This document shows, one piece after another, positions 36,799-48,997 of a stretch of 64,000 bases of DNA. Source of the DNA: Diplocarpon mali (Eukaryota; Ascomycota; Leotiomycetes; Helotiales; Drepanopezizaceae). The stretch is from NCBI GenBank assembly GCA_024741835.1, contig JAENRP010000024.1, positions 124,001-188,000 on the forward strand, given 5' to 3'. The notes beneath the pieces were generated by a model, which made no database searches, was not told the DNA's origin, and worked only from the letters and a program-made list of their open reading frames with translations. The position numbers were made by a program, and so were the translations under genes. Within the stretch, counting starts at the first letter, position 1; every line of letters begins with the position of its first letter.

Positions 36799-36866
36799 AC
36801 TCCTAGTCCCGGCCTGCGAATAAAATCTGCAAACTCGAATTCTACTCCTAGTCCTAGCCCGCGAGT
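36799..36866 (+). repeat. Two coding palindromes, 45-bp period, protease-RT linker of E2
   Basis: Two palindromes start at 36799 and 36844, 45 bp (15 codons) apart, in the pol frame, encoding T-P-S-P-x-x-R-[IV] within an N-S repeat peptide. They sit in the linker between protease and reverse transcriptase. Confidence 0.85.
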
Positions 36867-38760
36867 AAAACCCGCTAATTCGATTCCTACTTCTATAGCC
36901 TCTTATAGACCTAAGGATAGTAGTTTCTTTAAAGACTTAAAAAGAGATCTAAACTATATAAAGAAGGCCTTACTAAGAGTACTAAACCCCTTGCTCCCTC
37001 TCCTAGCGAAAAGGAACGCTACTCTAAAGCCGGCTTATTAGATTAGCTTAATCTTAGCCTTAGCAATCGGCGCCCTCTACTACCGCTTTACAACTAAGGT
37101 AAGATAAGCTATATAAACTTAAGAACCGGCGCTTAAAGAGTTTATATTTATAAGCTTTATTTACGATCTAAACCGAGAAATCAATCGCCGAGAATCGGTT
37201 AAGCAAGCTGAAATTAGCTCTCTTGGCCTTAGTTCGGCGCTGCAAGCTAAGTATAAGAGTAACAACAAGCTAATAGATCAGAAGCTCTCGCCTTAGTACG
37301 CTAAGTTTAAGAACGTCTTTAGTCGCTAGGCCTTTGACCAACTGCCGGAACCTAGGCTAAGGGTAGATTATAAAATCGAGCTAATAAGCGAGAATAACTT
37401 AATAATCAAACCCTTCTACCGCCTTACCGACGAATAGCTCTTAAAGGTCAAGAGCTATATTCTTAAGAACCTATATAAAGGATTTATCAAAGCTTCAAGT
37501 TCTCCCTAAGTAGCCCTAATCCTCTTTATTAAAAAAGCTAATAGCTCCTTATATCTATACATTAACTATTAGAAACTAAACGCCTTAATAAAGAAAGACC
37601 CTTACCTAATTCCCTTTATTAATAAGATAAAAGTACATATATCGAAAGCTTATGTTTTTATAAAAATCGATATATAACAAGCCTTTTACTATATCTGCAT
37701 ATCAGCTAACGCTAAGGACCTAACTACCTTTTGCACGCGCTATAGGACCTATAAGTATAAGGTTTTACCATTTAGGCTAATAAATAGGCCTGCTACCTTT
37801 TAAAGGTTTATTAACAATATTCTCTTTAAGCACCTTGACGATTTTTACTCTACTTACTTAGATAATATTCTAATTTACTTAGAAAACTCCCTTGACTATA
37901 AGATTTATATTAAGAAGATCTTAGGAATTCTTTAATGCTATAGCCTTTAAGTAGATATTAAGAAAAGCAAGTTTAAGGTTACTAAGACTAGGTTCCTAGG
38001 GTTTATTATCAGAGTTTATAAAATTAAGGTAGACCTTAATAAGGTCTTAGTCATTTAGGAGTAGAAATACGCTAAGAACGTATATAGCGTATAAAGCTTC
38101 CTAAGGTTCTATAACTTCTATCAAAGGTTTATTTAAGGCTATAGTTATATCTGCCGACCCTTAATAGCTCTTATAGGAAACGTTCCTTTTGATTTTAATA
38201 ATACTTATAAGGAAGCTTAGGAAGCTCTGCGCTTAAGGCTCCAAACGACCCCGATTTTATACTACTATTACCCTTAGAAGCAGATAAGGCTTAAGACCAA
38301 CGCCTCCGACGGTATAGTCGCTAGCGTACTCTCCTAACTTTAGGAAGATAAGAACTACTACTCAATTAGGTACTTCTTAAAGACGATAAATAACACTAAG
38401 CTAAATTACCCTATTTATAATAAAGAGCTCTTAGCGATTTTTAAATCGTTCTACTAGTATAAGGCAGAGCTACTTAAGGCCTAGAAAACAGTATATATAT
38501 ATATAGATCATAAGGCCCTTAAGTACTTTATAACAACTAAGGACTTAATAGCCTAGCAGGCTCGCTAGGCGGAGTTCTTTGCTAATTTCAACTTCCTTAT
38601 CATATACCGAATAGGTATAACGAATACGCTAGCTAACACACTCTTATATCGAGACTAGGAGCTGACCCCTCTTAAGGCTAGGAAACGAGCTTTACGCTAC
38701 CAGCAGCTCTTACCTAACGATAAGCTCTCTATAGAAGTACTTGCTACTAAAGGCGATTCT

Positions 38761-38918
38761 ACTCCTGGGCCCGGCCTACGAGTGACTTTAGCGCAGGTCG
38801 ATTCCACTCCCGGGCCCGGCCTATGAGTGACTTTAGCACAGGTCGATTCCACTCCTGGGCCCGGCCCACGAGTGACTTCAGCATAGGTCGATTCCACTCC
38901 TGGGCCTGGCCTACGAGT
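38761..38918 (+). repeat. Four-copy 45-bp array of coding palindromes, RNase H-integrase linker of E2
   Basis: Palindromes at 38761, 38806, 38851 and 38896 are spaced exactly 45 bp (15 codons). Each encodes S-T-P-G-P-G-x-x-V followed by T-x-A-Q-V-D. The array lies in frame between RNase H and integrase. CpG and GGCC are better preserved here than around it. Confidence 0.92.
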
Positions 38919-40560
38919 AACAACCGTGCCAATCGTGCTAATAGAAGCACCTGCTAACCTAACGTCTAGGGTCGAGTATAATATAGTAAGCTACTATATT
39001 ATCGATAAGGTCATTTAAGCTAATAAGACCTCCCTTAAGCTATAGAAGTTCTGAGACAAGGCGCAGAGCTATAGCCTTAACTATAAACTCAGCTAAGGCA
39101 AACTCTTCTTCTAAAGTAGACTTATTATACTATCCTAACCTCCTGAACTGCAAATAGCCTTAATTCGTCATATGCATAAGCAACCTTGCGTCGCATACGC
39201 TAGAATCGGGAAAACAAGGCTTCTAATAGGAAGAAAATACTATTAGAAAAGTCTTAGCAGCGATGTTAGCACTTATATCTAGAACTGTTATTGTTTAAGA
39301 ATAAAAGCTTATTATAATAAGACCCTAGGTTTCCTATAACCCTTGCCAATTCCCGAATAAGCTTACTAACACTTGATAATAGATTTTATAAAGCTTCCGC
39401 TTAACGAACTCGGTTATAATTTTGCCTTTATAATTATCGATAGGTTATTAAAGAAGGCAGTTTCGGTTTTATACTATAATTCGATTGATATAAAAGGCCT
39501 TGCGGAGTTGTTTTTAGTTCACTAGATACGCTATTTTAGCATACTTGACTCGATTCTATTAGATAAAGGCGCTTAATTTGTCTCTTCCTTTTAGAAAGAA
39601 TTCTATTGGATACTAGGTATAAAGGTCAAGCTAACTATAGCCTATAACCCTAACGTCGACGGCTAAACTAAGATTATAAACTAGTACTTAAAATAATGCC
39701 TTAGACTATTCTGCTTATACTATTAAGATAATTAGAGTCGTCTTTTGCCTTTGATAGATATTGCCTAATTGACCTTACCTTATGAATCCCTAGGGCAAAT
39801 TTCCCCTTTCTAAGTGCTAAATGGCTATGAAGCTCGCTCCTCTTAGAATTTAATTAACCTAGAACCTCTATAGATAGCAAATGAGAGAGTAAATCGTAAA
39901 ACGGCGCTCTGTATAGCTACTAAAGCTTAAAAAGTAGTCCAATTCGCTTAATTGTCTCTCTAAGTATAATAAGCTAAAATGAAACGGCTTGCAGATCTCT
40001 ACTATCGGCCAGTTGATTAGACTATAGGAGATAATGTGCTAATTAGTACTAAAAATTGGAAACTGGACCGGCTGAGCTAAAAGCTCTTTGATAAGTGGTA
40101 CGGCCTAGTAAAAGTACTAGAAAAGCTAAGAGAAAGCTAGAAGCTACAATTGCCTAATTCACTCTATTTGATCTACCCTATATTCTACTCCTACTTATTG
40201 CAAAAATACATTCCTAACCTTCTGCTAGGCTAAGCTTAAGAACCTCCGGCTTTAATTAAATTATTGCTAGAATAAGAGGAATAGGAGATAGAAGAAATAA
40301 TTAGATCTTATATTTAAGCTAAGAAGCTCGAATATCAGATTAAGTGGAAAGGAGCTGATAAAGACCTTGAATAGTACCTATGCTCTAATGCTATAACGGC
40401 GCTATATACTATTCGAGACTTCTATCTAAAAAATCCTTAAGCTAAGGGGCCACTAAGGGCGCTATTAAGCTGGCTTAGGTCATATAATAATAGAGTTGAC
40501 GATTATAGGGACCTAAAGGATAATACGCCTATAGATATAACTGCGCAGGCGCAGTTTTTC

Positions 40561-40575
40561 AAAAGGGGGAGGTAG
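40561..40575 (+). other. Polypurine tract of E2
   Basis: AAAAGGGGGAGGTAG directly before the 3' LTR. It also encodes the last residues and the TAG stop of pol. Confidence 0.8.
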
Positions 40576-40830
40576 TATTATAGCTGCATTATATATACGG
40601 TTATATTATATATTAGTTAGGTGCATAAAGTCAGGTGCCTGCTAAGGTAGTAAGGTGGCTAGATCATATGCACGCTAGTAAAGCACTTGTACTTATTCTA
40701 AAGGAGCTCTATTAGAGACTCTCTTTTCTTCTTCATCTTTTCTTCTCAATTATATAGCGTACCTCTTAAGGCAATACAGTCAGCGTCATTCGATTCTCGC
40801 CTTCTGTACGCTCGAGAGCGAGTTGTAACA
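40576..40830 (+). repeat. 3' LTR of E2 (255 bp)
   Basis: Same length as the 5' LTR. It differs from it almost only by C/T and G/A and ends GTTGTAACA. The duplicated TTTTA follows at 40831-40835. Confidence 0.92.
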
Positions 40831-40835
40831 TTTTA

Positions 40836-43800
40836 TCTTAATCTATTTTAAAAGTGTTGGCTAAGGTTATATATTAATCTGCGTTAGCTAAGAATTCCTC
40901 TTTAGAGATTCCCTTTAGTCTTAATTCTTTAGTTAAGAAGTTATTAAATTAGAGAATTCCAAGGGCCACTTAGGTTAAAAGGTTGCTAATAGCATTCGCA
41001 TAAGCTAAAAGGAGTTTTTATTACTCTATATCTCTTAAGGCTATATAGGTCGATTTGAAGCTCTTTAATAATATAATAGCTCTACTATCCTAAGAGAAGT
41101 TTATAACTAGTGCTTATTTATCCTTTATTATAGTAGATAAAACTATTTATGAGTTCTTTAAAGGCATATTACTTATAAAAGATAGGGAGTATAAATAAGA
41201 GAGTTTAATAAGGTATAAGAATTAAAAGGGTATATAAGCTACAATAGGTTTACTATATATATATTAAGGAAATTAGACTTTTTATTTATTATTTAAGGAA
41301 AGTAATAGGAATGCTATAATTAAAGGCCAATTATTAAAAATATAAAATAAATTAAAGCAGGTAAGAATTTAAAGTGATCTTAAAAGATCTATATCTTAAA
41401 TAATAAAGGAGGCGACCTTATTAAAAATGTAAAAATAAGGATTAAAGGAAGGTAAGATAATTGATAAGCTAGGAAATCATTTAGTATTCCTACTTGCGTT
41501 CTTCGGATATTTTAAGAATAATAACTTAAGGTTGCGATTAATTAGGTATTTTAATATTCTTTACTTATAGGACCGGCTTATAGGTTAAGTTGGAAAAATC
41601 TTAGTCTTTATCTAAGGGTTTAAAATTGCTTATATTACTATCGGTTCTTATAGAAGATTCAGAGGTTATATCAATTTCTAATTCGTCTTTTAAAGGGAAT
41701 AAGGTCTAATTATATTAATAAAAGCGCTTTAGTTAATTAGCTGCGAAGGTTCCTTTAATATTAATTCTATTAAGTTCTTAAAGAGAATAGTATCCCTTTT
41801 CTTTCTACTTAGATTTAACCTTAAATAGACTAAGCTATCAATAATCAAGTTTAGTATCTACTAATATATTAATACTTCTTATAATATTATAAACTAAGAT
41901 AAGATCATCTTTTTAAATAGGGTATATTTTAAGTACTTTAAAAGTAGCCTATGCTTCCTTAACTTTTTTCTAATATTATTTCTTTTATAAAATGATTTCC
42001 TCTATATTTATATCTTAGAGCTTAAGTTATTAGCATCTTATTGCAAGCAAATTGGAACGGTTCTGAATTTGACTATAGTCGAATAATCTTTAAATAGGCT
42101 ATTAGGATTTAAAAGAGAGCTATGCCTCTTTACTATAAATAAGGAAAAATAGTATAACTCTAATCGGTTTATAGATTATTATTTAATAAGCAAAGAGTAT
42201 TTTATAAAAGTGTTTTATCTAATTCTTAAATCCTTTATAAGTAACTTTAGATAGCCTATTAAGAATATTACAATATCCTTGCTCTACTATTTTATTAGCT
42301 TTTAAGTTATATACTAAGATTTGAACCCGTTTAATATTACATTTTTATAAAAAAGCTTTAATTACTCTTTTATTTTCAAGGCCTTTATTAATAGTTAGTC
42401 TATTAAAAAGTCTATAGCAATAGACTACGTCTTTTTAAAGGAACTTTGCAATAGATTCAAAGTTAGCAGATCTTAAAGGTCGTCCTTTAGGCTATCCTAA
42501 TAGGTCTTCCTTTATTAAAATAAAATATATAATCCTATTTTCGATTATTAGTACTTATATAATATTAAGACTGACTTTATAAAAAAGGCCTATTAGCTAG
42601 GTTAGGAATAGAGGATTCTCTTTATAATTAGGTTTTCATTTCTAATAAGGGATATAACTTTTTATAAAAGCTTTACAATCTTTAAAAGAACTATTTTAAA
42701 AGAATTTCCTTAAGAGTTAATAGTAGGTAGACTTAGCTCTTTAATAGCCAGTTTCCTTATAAATATCCTAAATAGCCTTAGCCCTTAGTTTTTCATTATT
42801 TAAGTAAAATTATATAAGGAGTAAGTTATCGCTCCTTTTAAATAATCGTCTTCCTTATATTAGATAAATCAGAGCTTTAGCTTTGAATTTCTAAAAATCC
42901 TTAAGAGCAATTGTCTTTAATTATTTAAGTATAATTAAAAATTTCGCGATTTCTTTAAAGTCATTTAAGTAGTTAGGTAATAAAATTCTCTTATTTAACT
43001 TATAGGCTAGGCTTGCGAGTTAAGTCCCTTTAAGGCAATATATTAATAAATAACTAACTTTATTCTCTACCTACTTATTAATATCTATTTTATCTTCTTT
43101 AATTAAATTAAAGGGATAGGGGCAAGTTTTTCTTAAAAGGCCATTAGTAGTAGTATTTTTCATTCTTAGAATATATTTGACTTTAAAGTCTATTAATCTT
43201 ATTTAAGTAATCCATTTTATTAATAAGGCTTTTAATAGGTCGCTTATAGCTCTATTCAATTATTCTACTAGCACTTTAGTATTAGTTTTAAAGATAAAGT
43301 AAGTGCTATAAAGGTCGCTTCTTATCTTTTTCATTACCTTTAAAGTGCCTTTGCATTCTTATTTAATAATATTATACTTTATTTCTATTGGATTTTAAAG
43401 ACTACTTTTAAAGTGAGCTAGATGTCTTTTCTATTAGCTATTAGCTTATTAAAGGATAGTACCTTATTTGATTAAGCTTATATTAACTATTAGTATAATT
43501 GGCCTAGCATCGGCTTTATAGTCTATTTTAATCAGATATAGCACTTTAAGTAACGCTTGCTTTAGTTATTTTATAGCCTTTATTTAAAGTTCCTCCTATT
43601 AAAACTCAGCCCCTTTTTAAAATAAGGCATAAATAGGTACTGCCTTTTTAGCGAAATCCTTGATTTAAATACAATAGTATACTATAATGCTAATAAACGC
43701 GCAAGCTTTTACTATATTATTATACCTTTTCTATTTATCAATTTTAAGTACTTTAGCCTTTAAAGGACTTCGGCTATTGGAATTAGTAATAAAACCAATA

Positions 43801-46800
43801 ATTTCCATTAATAGAAGATAGTATTATAACTTCGGACTAACTATTACTCTTACCCTTTCGAATTGTATAAGCACTTAGTTTAGGTTTTAAATGTGTTTTA
43901 TTATAAATCGTTATATATTAAGGAAAACTTCTTTATAGTTATAAAATGATCTTAATCCTTTTACTCTTATATCATTTATATAAAGGAGCGCAATATTAGG
44001 TATATAATCTATTAGTATCTTATAGATTACTTAGATAAATTAAGCAATCGAATTTATAGCCCTTTAAGGTAATCTTATTATTTAAAGTAGCTTAAGAGGG
44101 GTTTGAATTGCTATTATATCTTTCGATTTAATATTAAGAATGAATTGGTTATATTTAAAGAAGAAGTTAATAAGAGAGCTATAGGTTAATCTTACGAATT
44201 TATTTAAGAACTTATCTATATTTAAAGGAATATTAGCGTCCTTAATAGTTACTCGGTTTATCTTTACTACTACTATTATTAATCTATAAGTTCCTTTCTC
44301 TTTCTTAGCAATTAAGAACCATTTGTTCTTATAAAGGCTATTATAAAACTTAAGAATACCTTGCTTTAGCCTATCCTTTAATATTTCGATTACCTTTTCC
44401 TAAAGAGCTTTAGGGACCTTAAATATTTTCTCTTACTAGGCTTTATAGGATATTATCTTAATCTTAATATAAGGTATGACTTCTTTTCAAATCTAGCCTA
44501 GTTCTATCTAATTAAAAGTTAAAGTGTCCTCTCGATTTATTAAGGTTTTATAAAATAGTTCGCGTTCTTACTTTATTAAGTTATCTTTAATTTTTAGTAT
44601 ATTAAAACGCTCTTTTATTAGCTGATATCTAATAGGTTTATTGGAAAATCTGCTTATAATAAACTTATTAAATTTGCTACTTAGTTTCGAAGGTCGAAGC
44701 TTCTTATCTTATTTAAACTAATTATCTAAGCCTTTAGGCTTTAAGCTATTAGAGATTCCCTAATCTACTAGTTGTACTTTATCAGCCTTGCTTTTATATA
44801 TAGTTCGAATATTAGCTAGTACTATACTTCTCTACTTCTTTCCTTTTTTATTAAATCTTATAAAACGGTTCGAATTTTCTTTTTTAAAAATAAATAAAAG
44901 ATTTTCTAAGTCGTTAATTTAAAGTATATAAATAGAAATATTATTAGTAATTTTATTATTTTTCACTTGCGGGTCCGGCTTATAAGTGGTTTTTAAGTTT
45001 TTTAAAATAATTAGTAAATTATCGAAATTTGTAAAACGAACCCTTTTCTTTACTTTATTTTTCTTTTTTCTTAATTATTAATCTAATAAAATGCCGATTA
45101 TACTATTTTTTAAAATTCCAGATTTGACTCTTAGTTTAAGACTGCGAGTTAAATCGCCTTTATTTAAAATTGGCAAACTTACCTTCCTTTTATTATAACT
45201 CCTTGCTAAGTGCCTTCCTTTATTAGCATTAAGCCTAGCCCTTATACTGATTAATTATTTCTTAAAATCTTATTCTAAAATTTAGCTATATCTCCTACGA
45301 TAACTATTTATCCTTTTAAAGATCGATCTATATTTTAAAGACTAGCTTTTATAAGACTATCTTTAAGATAATTAAATATTAGCTAAGATTTTAAAATAAA
45401 AGGCATTCTTAAAAGAATATCATTTAAAGAATTCTCTATTATTAGAAAGTTGGTATAATTAATAATCCCTTTAACTCTAACCTTTACATTTTTCGCCTAT
45501 TTATTAAAATTGTATTTTAATTTAAAGACAGTCGAATATATAAGAAGTCGATCGCTAACAATTATCAATTAAGCTATTTCTACTACTTTTCTAATTATTA
45601 TATTAACTTCTAAACTATAATCGATTAAAGCCTTTACTTTAACTAATTCTTCTATTAAATAAATAATAATAGGGCTTTTTATTACAACTGCTAAATAATT
45701 TCAATTAATATTTTAAGATATTAAGGCTATTGCTATAATATTATAATACCTTTGGGTTCCTTTGTCTTTTGCAATTTAAAGATATTTAATTAAGGTTAAG
45801 TGCTTCTTAGAATTCTTTTATATTATAATTTCCATTTCCTTATTATTATTTAAATCTTTAAAGGCAATTAGGATATGCTTTCCTAGCACTTTATTAAAGC
45901 GTTTAATTAAACCAAATAGGTCTTTAAATATAAGGTTAATTTGCTAGGCTATGATATTCTCTATAGCTTTCTCTATTGCGGTTAAACTAGCGTATTTATT
46001 AATAAATTTTTCCTATTTTAATATCTGCCTCTTTCGCTTAAGGTCAGGGGTCTATACAATAACTTTAACTTTTTAATCTTTAAGCTTAAAGCTATCTTTA
46101 TCTATTATATCTTTAATTAATTTATCTACTATATTGGCTTTATCCTCGTCTACTATAGTTCTAAACTATTAAGTATCTTTTAGCATTTGGACCCTATATT
46201 AAGATTCTTAAGTTGCATATATTAATTTCTGGACTTTAGCTGGTTTTATTAGTATTAAAGGAGTAGTAGATCTAAAAGGACGCTAAGTATTTTAAGGGTT
46301 TCTAAATATAGAAGTAGTATTAATATTAGTAGATATATTATTATTAACCTACTTTAAAATAGAAATACCTCTGACTTTAGTAGCAGTCTGGTTCGAAGTT
46401 TGGTTAATAAGCACTCCTTTAGGTAGATTGCTAGCTAAACCTATATATATATAAGTTAAGACCTTAGAGTTGATTTCGATAATATGCTTCTATTTAGCCA
46501 AATCCTTATCCTACTTTATACTATATATTATTATTTGAATAATCTATAGCTATAAATGATTCTAGTGTTTTTTAATAAGGATAGCATTTGACCTAGGATC
46601 TTTAATATAAAGCATCTTATACTTATTAATATATATGACCTTAGTATTAATAAAACAATAGAAAAGAGGATAGTTATTATAATACTTATATAAAGGGCAA
46701 TTAGGTTCCTTATTATTGCAAAAGTTGTAAGTTAGTCTTCTTCTATTACTATTCCCTTAATACCCTATAGTATTAATATTAGCAAAGTGCTAATTAGGAT

Positions 46801-48751
46801 TAATTTCTTCTTCTTTAGTTAACTATTAAGTTCTTATATTAGCCGGTTGTTTTAAATAATAAGAAGCAAGAGTCTAGTAATAAGAACTACTAAGTTGGCT
46901 TATAGTAGCCGAGTTTTACCTATTATTAAATTAAGGAATATGCTATTTTTCCTATAAGAGATTATTAATCTTAGTTTTTAAGCTTTAGATTTGGAGTTTT
47001 ATAAATTAGGTCTTAAGTTCCTTAATTTTAAGGTTAGATCTTACTCTTAGGTCGGGACTGCAAGTGAAAGGTATAACTACTAGGTTCTTCTTTACCTCCT
47101 CTATCACTTCCAAAGCCTTTGAGTGTTTTTAGACCAGGCTCTTAAGGTCTTTAGTATAAGAGGGAGTAAGGGCTTTTTCCTACTCTATAGCATTAATAGT
47201 TCTCTTATTAAGATCTGATTTTAAAGCAAAGGCCGAGAATTCCTTAAATAAGGCAAAGGTTATAAGGTCTTACTTATTAATCTTAAAATGCTTAATAATC
47301 TTATTTTAAAGGTCAATAGGTAATTTAAATAAGAAAAGGCGGCCTTTTTCAACTTCGCTAAGTATTTTCTAATTGATTAAAGTGTTTAATATATAAGTAA
47401 AAGTCCGATAGTAGTTCTTAAGTTCCTTAGGAGTTTAAGTGATTAGAACAAATTCCTTTAAGAAAGCTAGAGTATTACGAATCTACTATTTATTAAATTC
47501 TTAGAATTCAGACTTAATAGCCTTAATAAGGAGTTCTTATAAACTATGCGTTTTCTATTTAAAGAGGGATTTGATAATATCCTTACTTATATAGTTATAG
47601 TAGTAAAGAAGCTAAGAAATCATATCCTTTTATATAATACTAAAATCGTAATAAGTTTCCTTATATTACTTAAGGAAATCAGTAATATTGGCTCTTATAA
47701 AGTAAGGAGCGCTAGGGGAACTAGGGAGGGGAAAGTGATTAGTAATAGCCCTAAATGCAGCTATTATCGTTTTATACTAACTGTTTAAGTTAATAGAATC
47801 TATAAGAAGTAAAGGAGAAGCTTTAATATTGCGAGATTGATTGCTAAAAGGAGTACTTTAAAATTTAAAAGGGCTTAAAGAACGTTTAGAATCTGAGTCA
47901 ATCTTAAAGTAATTAAGATAAGTTTAAAAAGATTTAAATAAAGGGTTAATAAAAAGTTTAAAATTATTATTATTTTTAGTATTTTCTAATATCGATATTG
48001 AAAAAGTAAGTAGTAGTCTTAAGTTGTTTAAAGACGTCTTTTTATCCTCTTACTTATAGGCTAGGCTTAGGAGTAGAATTCTGGATTTTATTAAAAGTTT
48101 AATCCAAGTTTGCTAAGAGATTCTAAATAGGTATTAAATAGCTAATAGGAGCGTTGCAACTAATTGTAATAAGATAAGGTTTACTTAATTAAGGACTAAT
48201 TTCTAAGATAAGATTTATATATAAGATTCTTTTTAGCCTTTAAGCTAATTCCTATTAGTCCTTAAAATAAAGGGGTCTTTAAAGACGATTCTAAGGCAGT
48301 TTTTAAAGTTCTATTAAGCTAAGGCGGTTGAATTATTAGATTCAGATTTTTAAAGATTTTAAGAAGGTACTTCTAGTTGGAGTTTGCGCTTGGTATTACT
48401 TAAGTACTTGAAACTACTGCTATTTGAGATTGCTATTATAAGGTTTATTAAACTTTTTATATTAGAAAGCTGAAAATTCCGAGAATCTTAAAGTTAAGGA
48501 GAAAAAATAGGGGTTTTTTAAAGTAAAGCTAAAAAGGGAAATTCTAAAGTTATTAATAATTGCTAAACGAAAATCGATAGTTTTAAGTAATTAGGCGATT
48601 AAGGATAAGGTTTTTAAAGTCGATCAAAATGCTATAAGTATTTTAAAGATGTATTTTTCAAAAGGCCAGTCTCTTATCTATAAACTAAGAGATTGATAAG
48701 GTCGTATAGGGATAGAAATCTTAAGAAATCGGTCCTTGCGTAAGTCACTAA
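40836..48751 (-). pseudogene. gag-pol and ORF2 N-terminus of element C, RIP-inactivated
   Basis: Read on the minus strand: gag (about 48090-46450), protease (about 45750-45300), RT/RNase H (about 44450-43000), integrase (about 42500-41800), then the start of the unknown ORF2 (about 41200-40836). The same order and frames as B are visible with a different set of transitions. The plus-strand ORF 47546-47788 is antisense to gag. Confidence 0.72.
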
Positions 48752-48997
48752 TATAAAATAGAAGAAAGATAATATAAGAATAGGCCTAAGGGAAGACCTA
48801 AAAATAAAAGGAGGAAGCACTATAAGCAGGCTCTCTTAGATAAGATATTAGGAATAAGTCCTAAGTATAGGGTATATTTAGTACTTATGGCGACGCGCGC
48901 TGTCTCTATATACAAAAGATGGCCCTTTTATCCTCTTACCGTCTTGCGCCGATCATGTGATATATATCATAAGACCTATCCATCTCAGGTCTCTATA
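48752..48997 (-). repeat. 5' LTR of element C (246 bp)
   Basis: The reverse complement starts TATAGAGACCTGAG and ends TTTTATA, as in A and B. The neighbouring plus-side sequence (48998 on) is the copia E3 reverse transcriptase. Confidence 0.82.

Larger units (their letters stand above)
36180..40575 (+). pseudogene. pol of E2: protease, RT, RNase H, integrase, chromodomain
   Basis: One frame, different from gag, runs to a TAG at 40573-40575 just before the LTR. Order: aspartic protease (about 36290-36560, active site mutated to NSRA from a DSGA-type motif), linker with two palindromic repeats (36799, 36844), reverse transcriptase (about 37320-38000), RNase H (about 38150-38640), a four-copy palindrome array (38761-38918), integrase (about 39150-40050) and a C-terminal chromodomain (about 40300-40440, KLEYQIKWKGADKDLEQY). 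The RT active site reads YLDN at 37855-37866 instead of YLDD. Many TAA/TAG stops are of RIP type. A frame change between gag and pol implies programmed frameshifting in the ancestor. Confidence 0.88.
33615..40830 (+). mobile_element. Complete Ty3/gypsy chromovirus E2 (7216 bp)
   Basis: A full-length LTR retrotransposon with two 255-bp LTRs, a 5-bp target duplication (TTTTA), gag, a single-frame pol with protease, reverse transcriptase, RNase H, integrase and chromodomain, and a polypurine tract just before the 3' LTR. It is inserted in element C. RIP-type stops and catalytic-site changes make it inactive, but structurally it is whole and not truncated. It carries seven palindromes, two sets of which are 45-bp tandem repeats. 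Confidence 0.92.
40831..48997 (-). mobile_element. Element C, fragment 2: LTR, gag, pol, start of ORF2
   Basis: Minus-strand copy of the large Ty3 family. From 48997 downward it matches B from its LTR to about 22090, then is interrupted by E2. Palindromes at 48052, 47043, 45127, 44965, 42998 and 41573 are orthologous to those in B at 14856, 15865, 17781, 17943, 19910 and 21345. It inserted into the reverse transcriptase of copia element E3. RIP-type stops are throughout. Confidence 0.87.
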
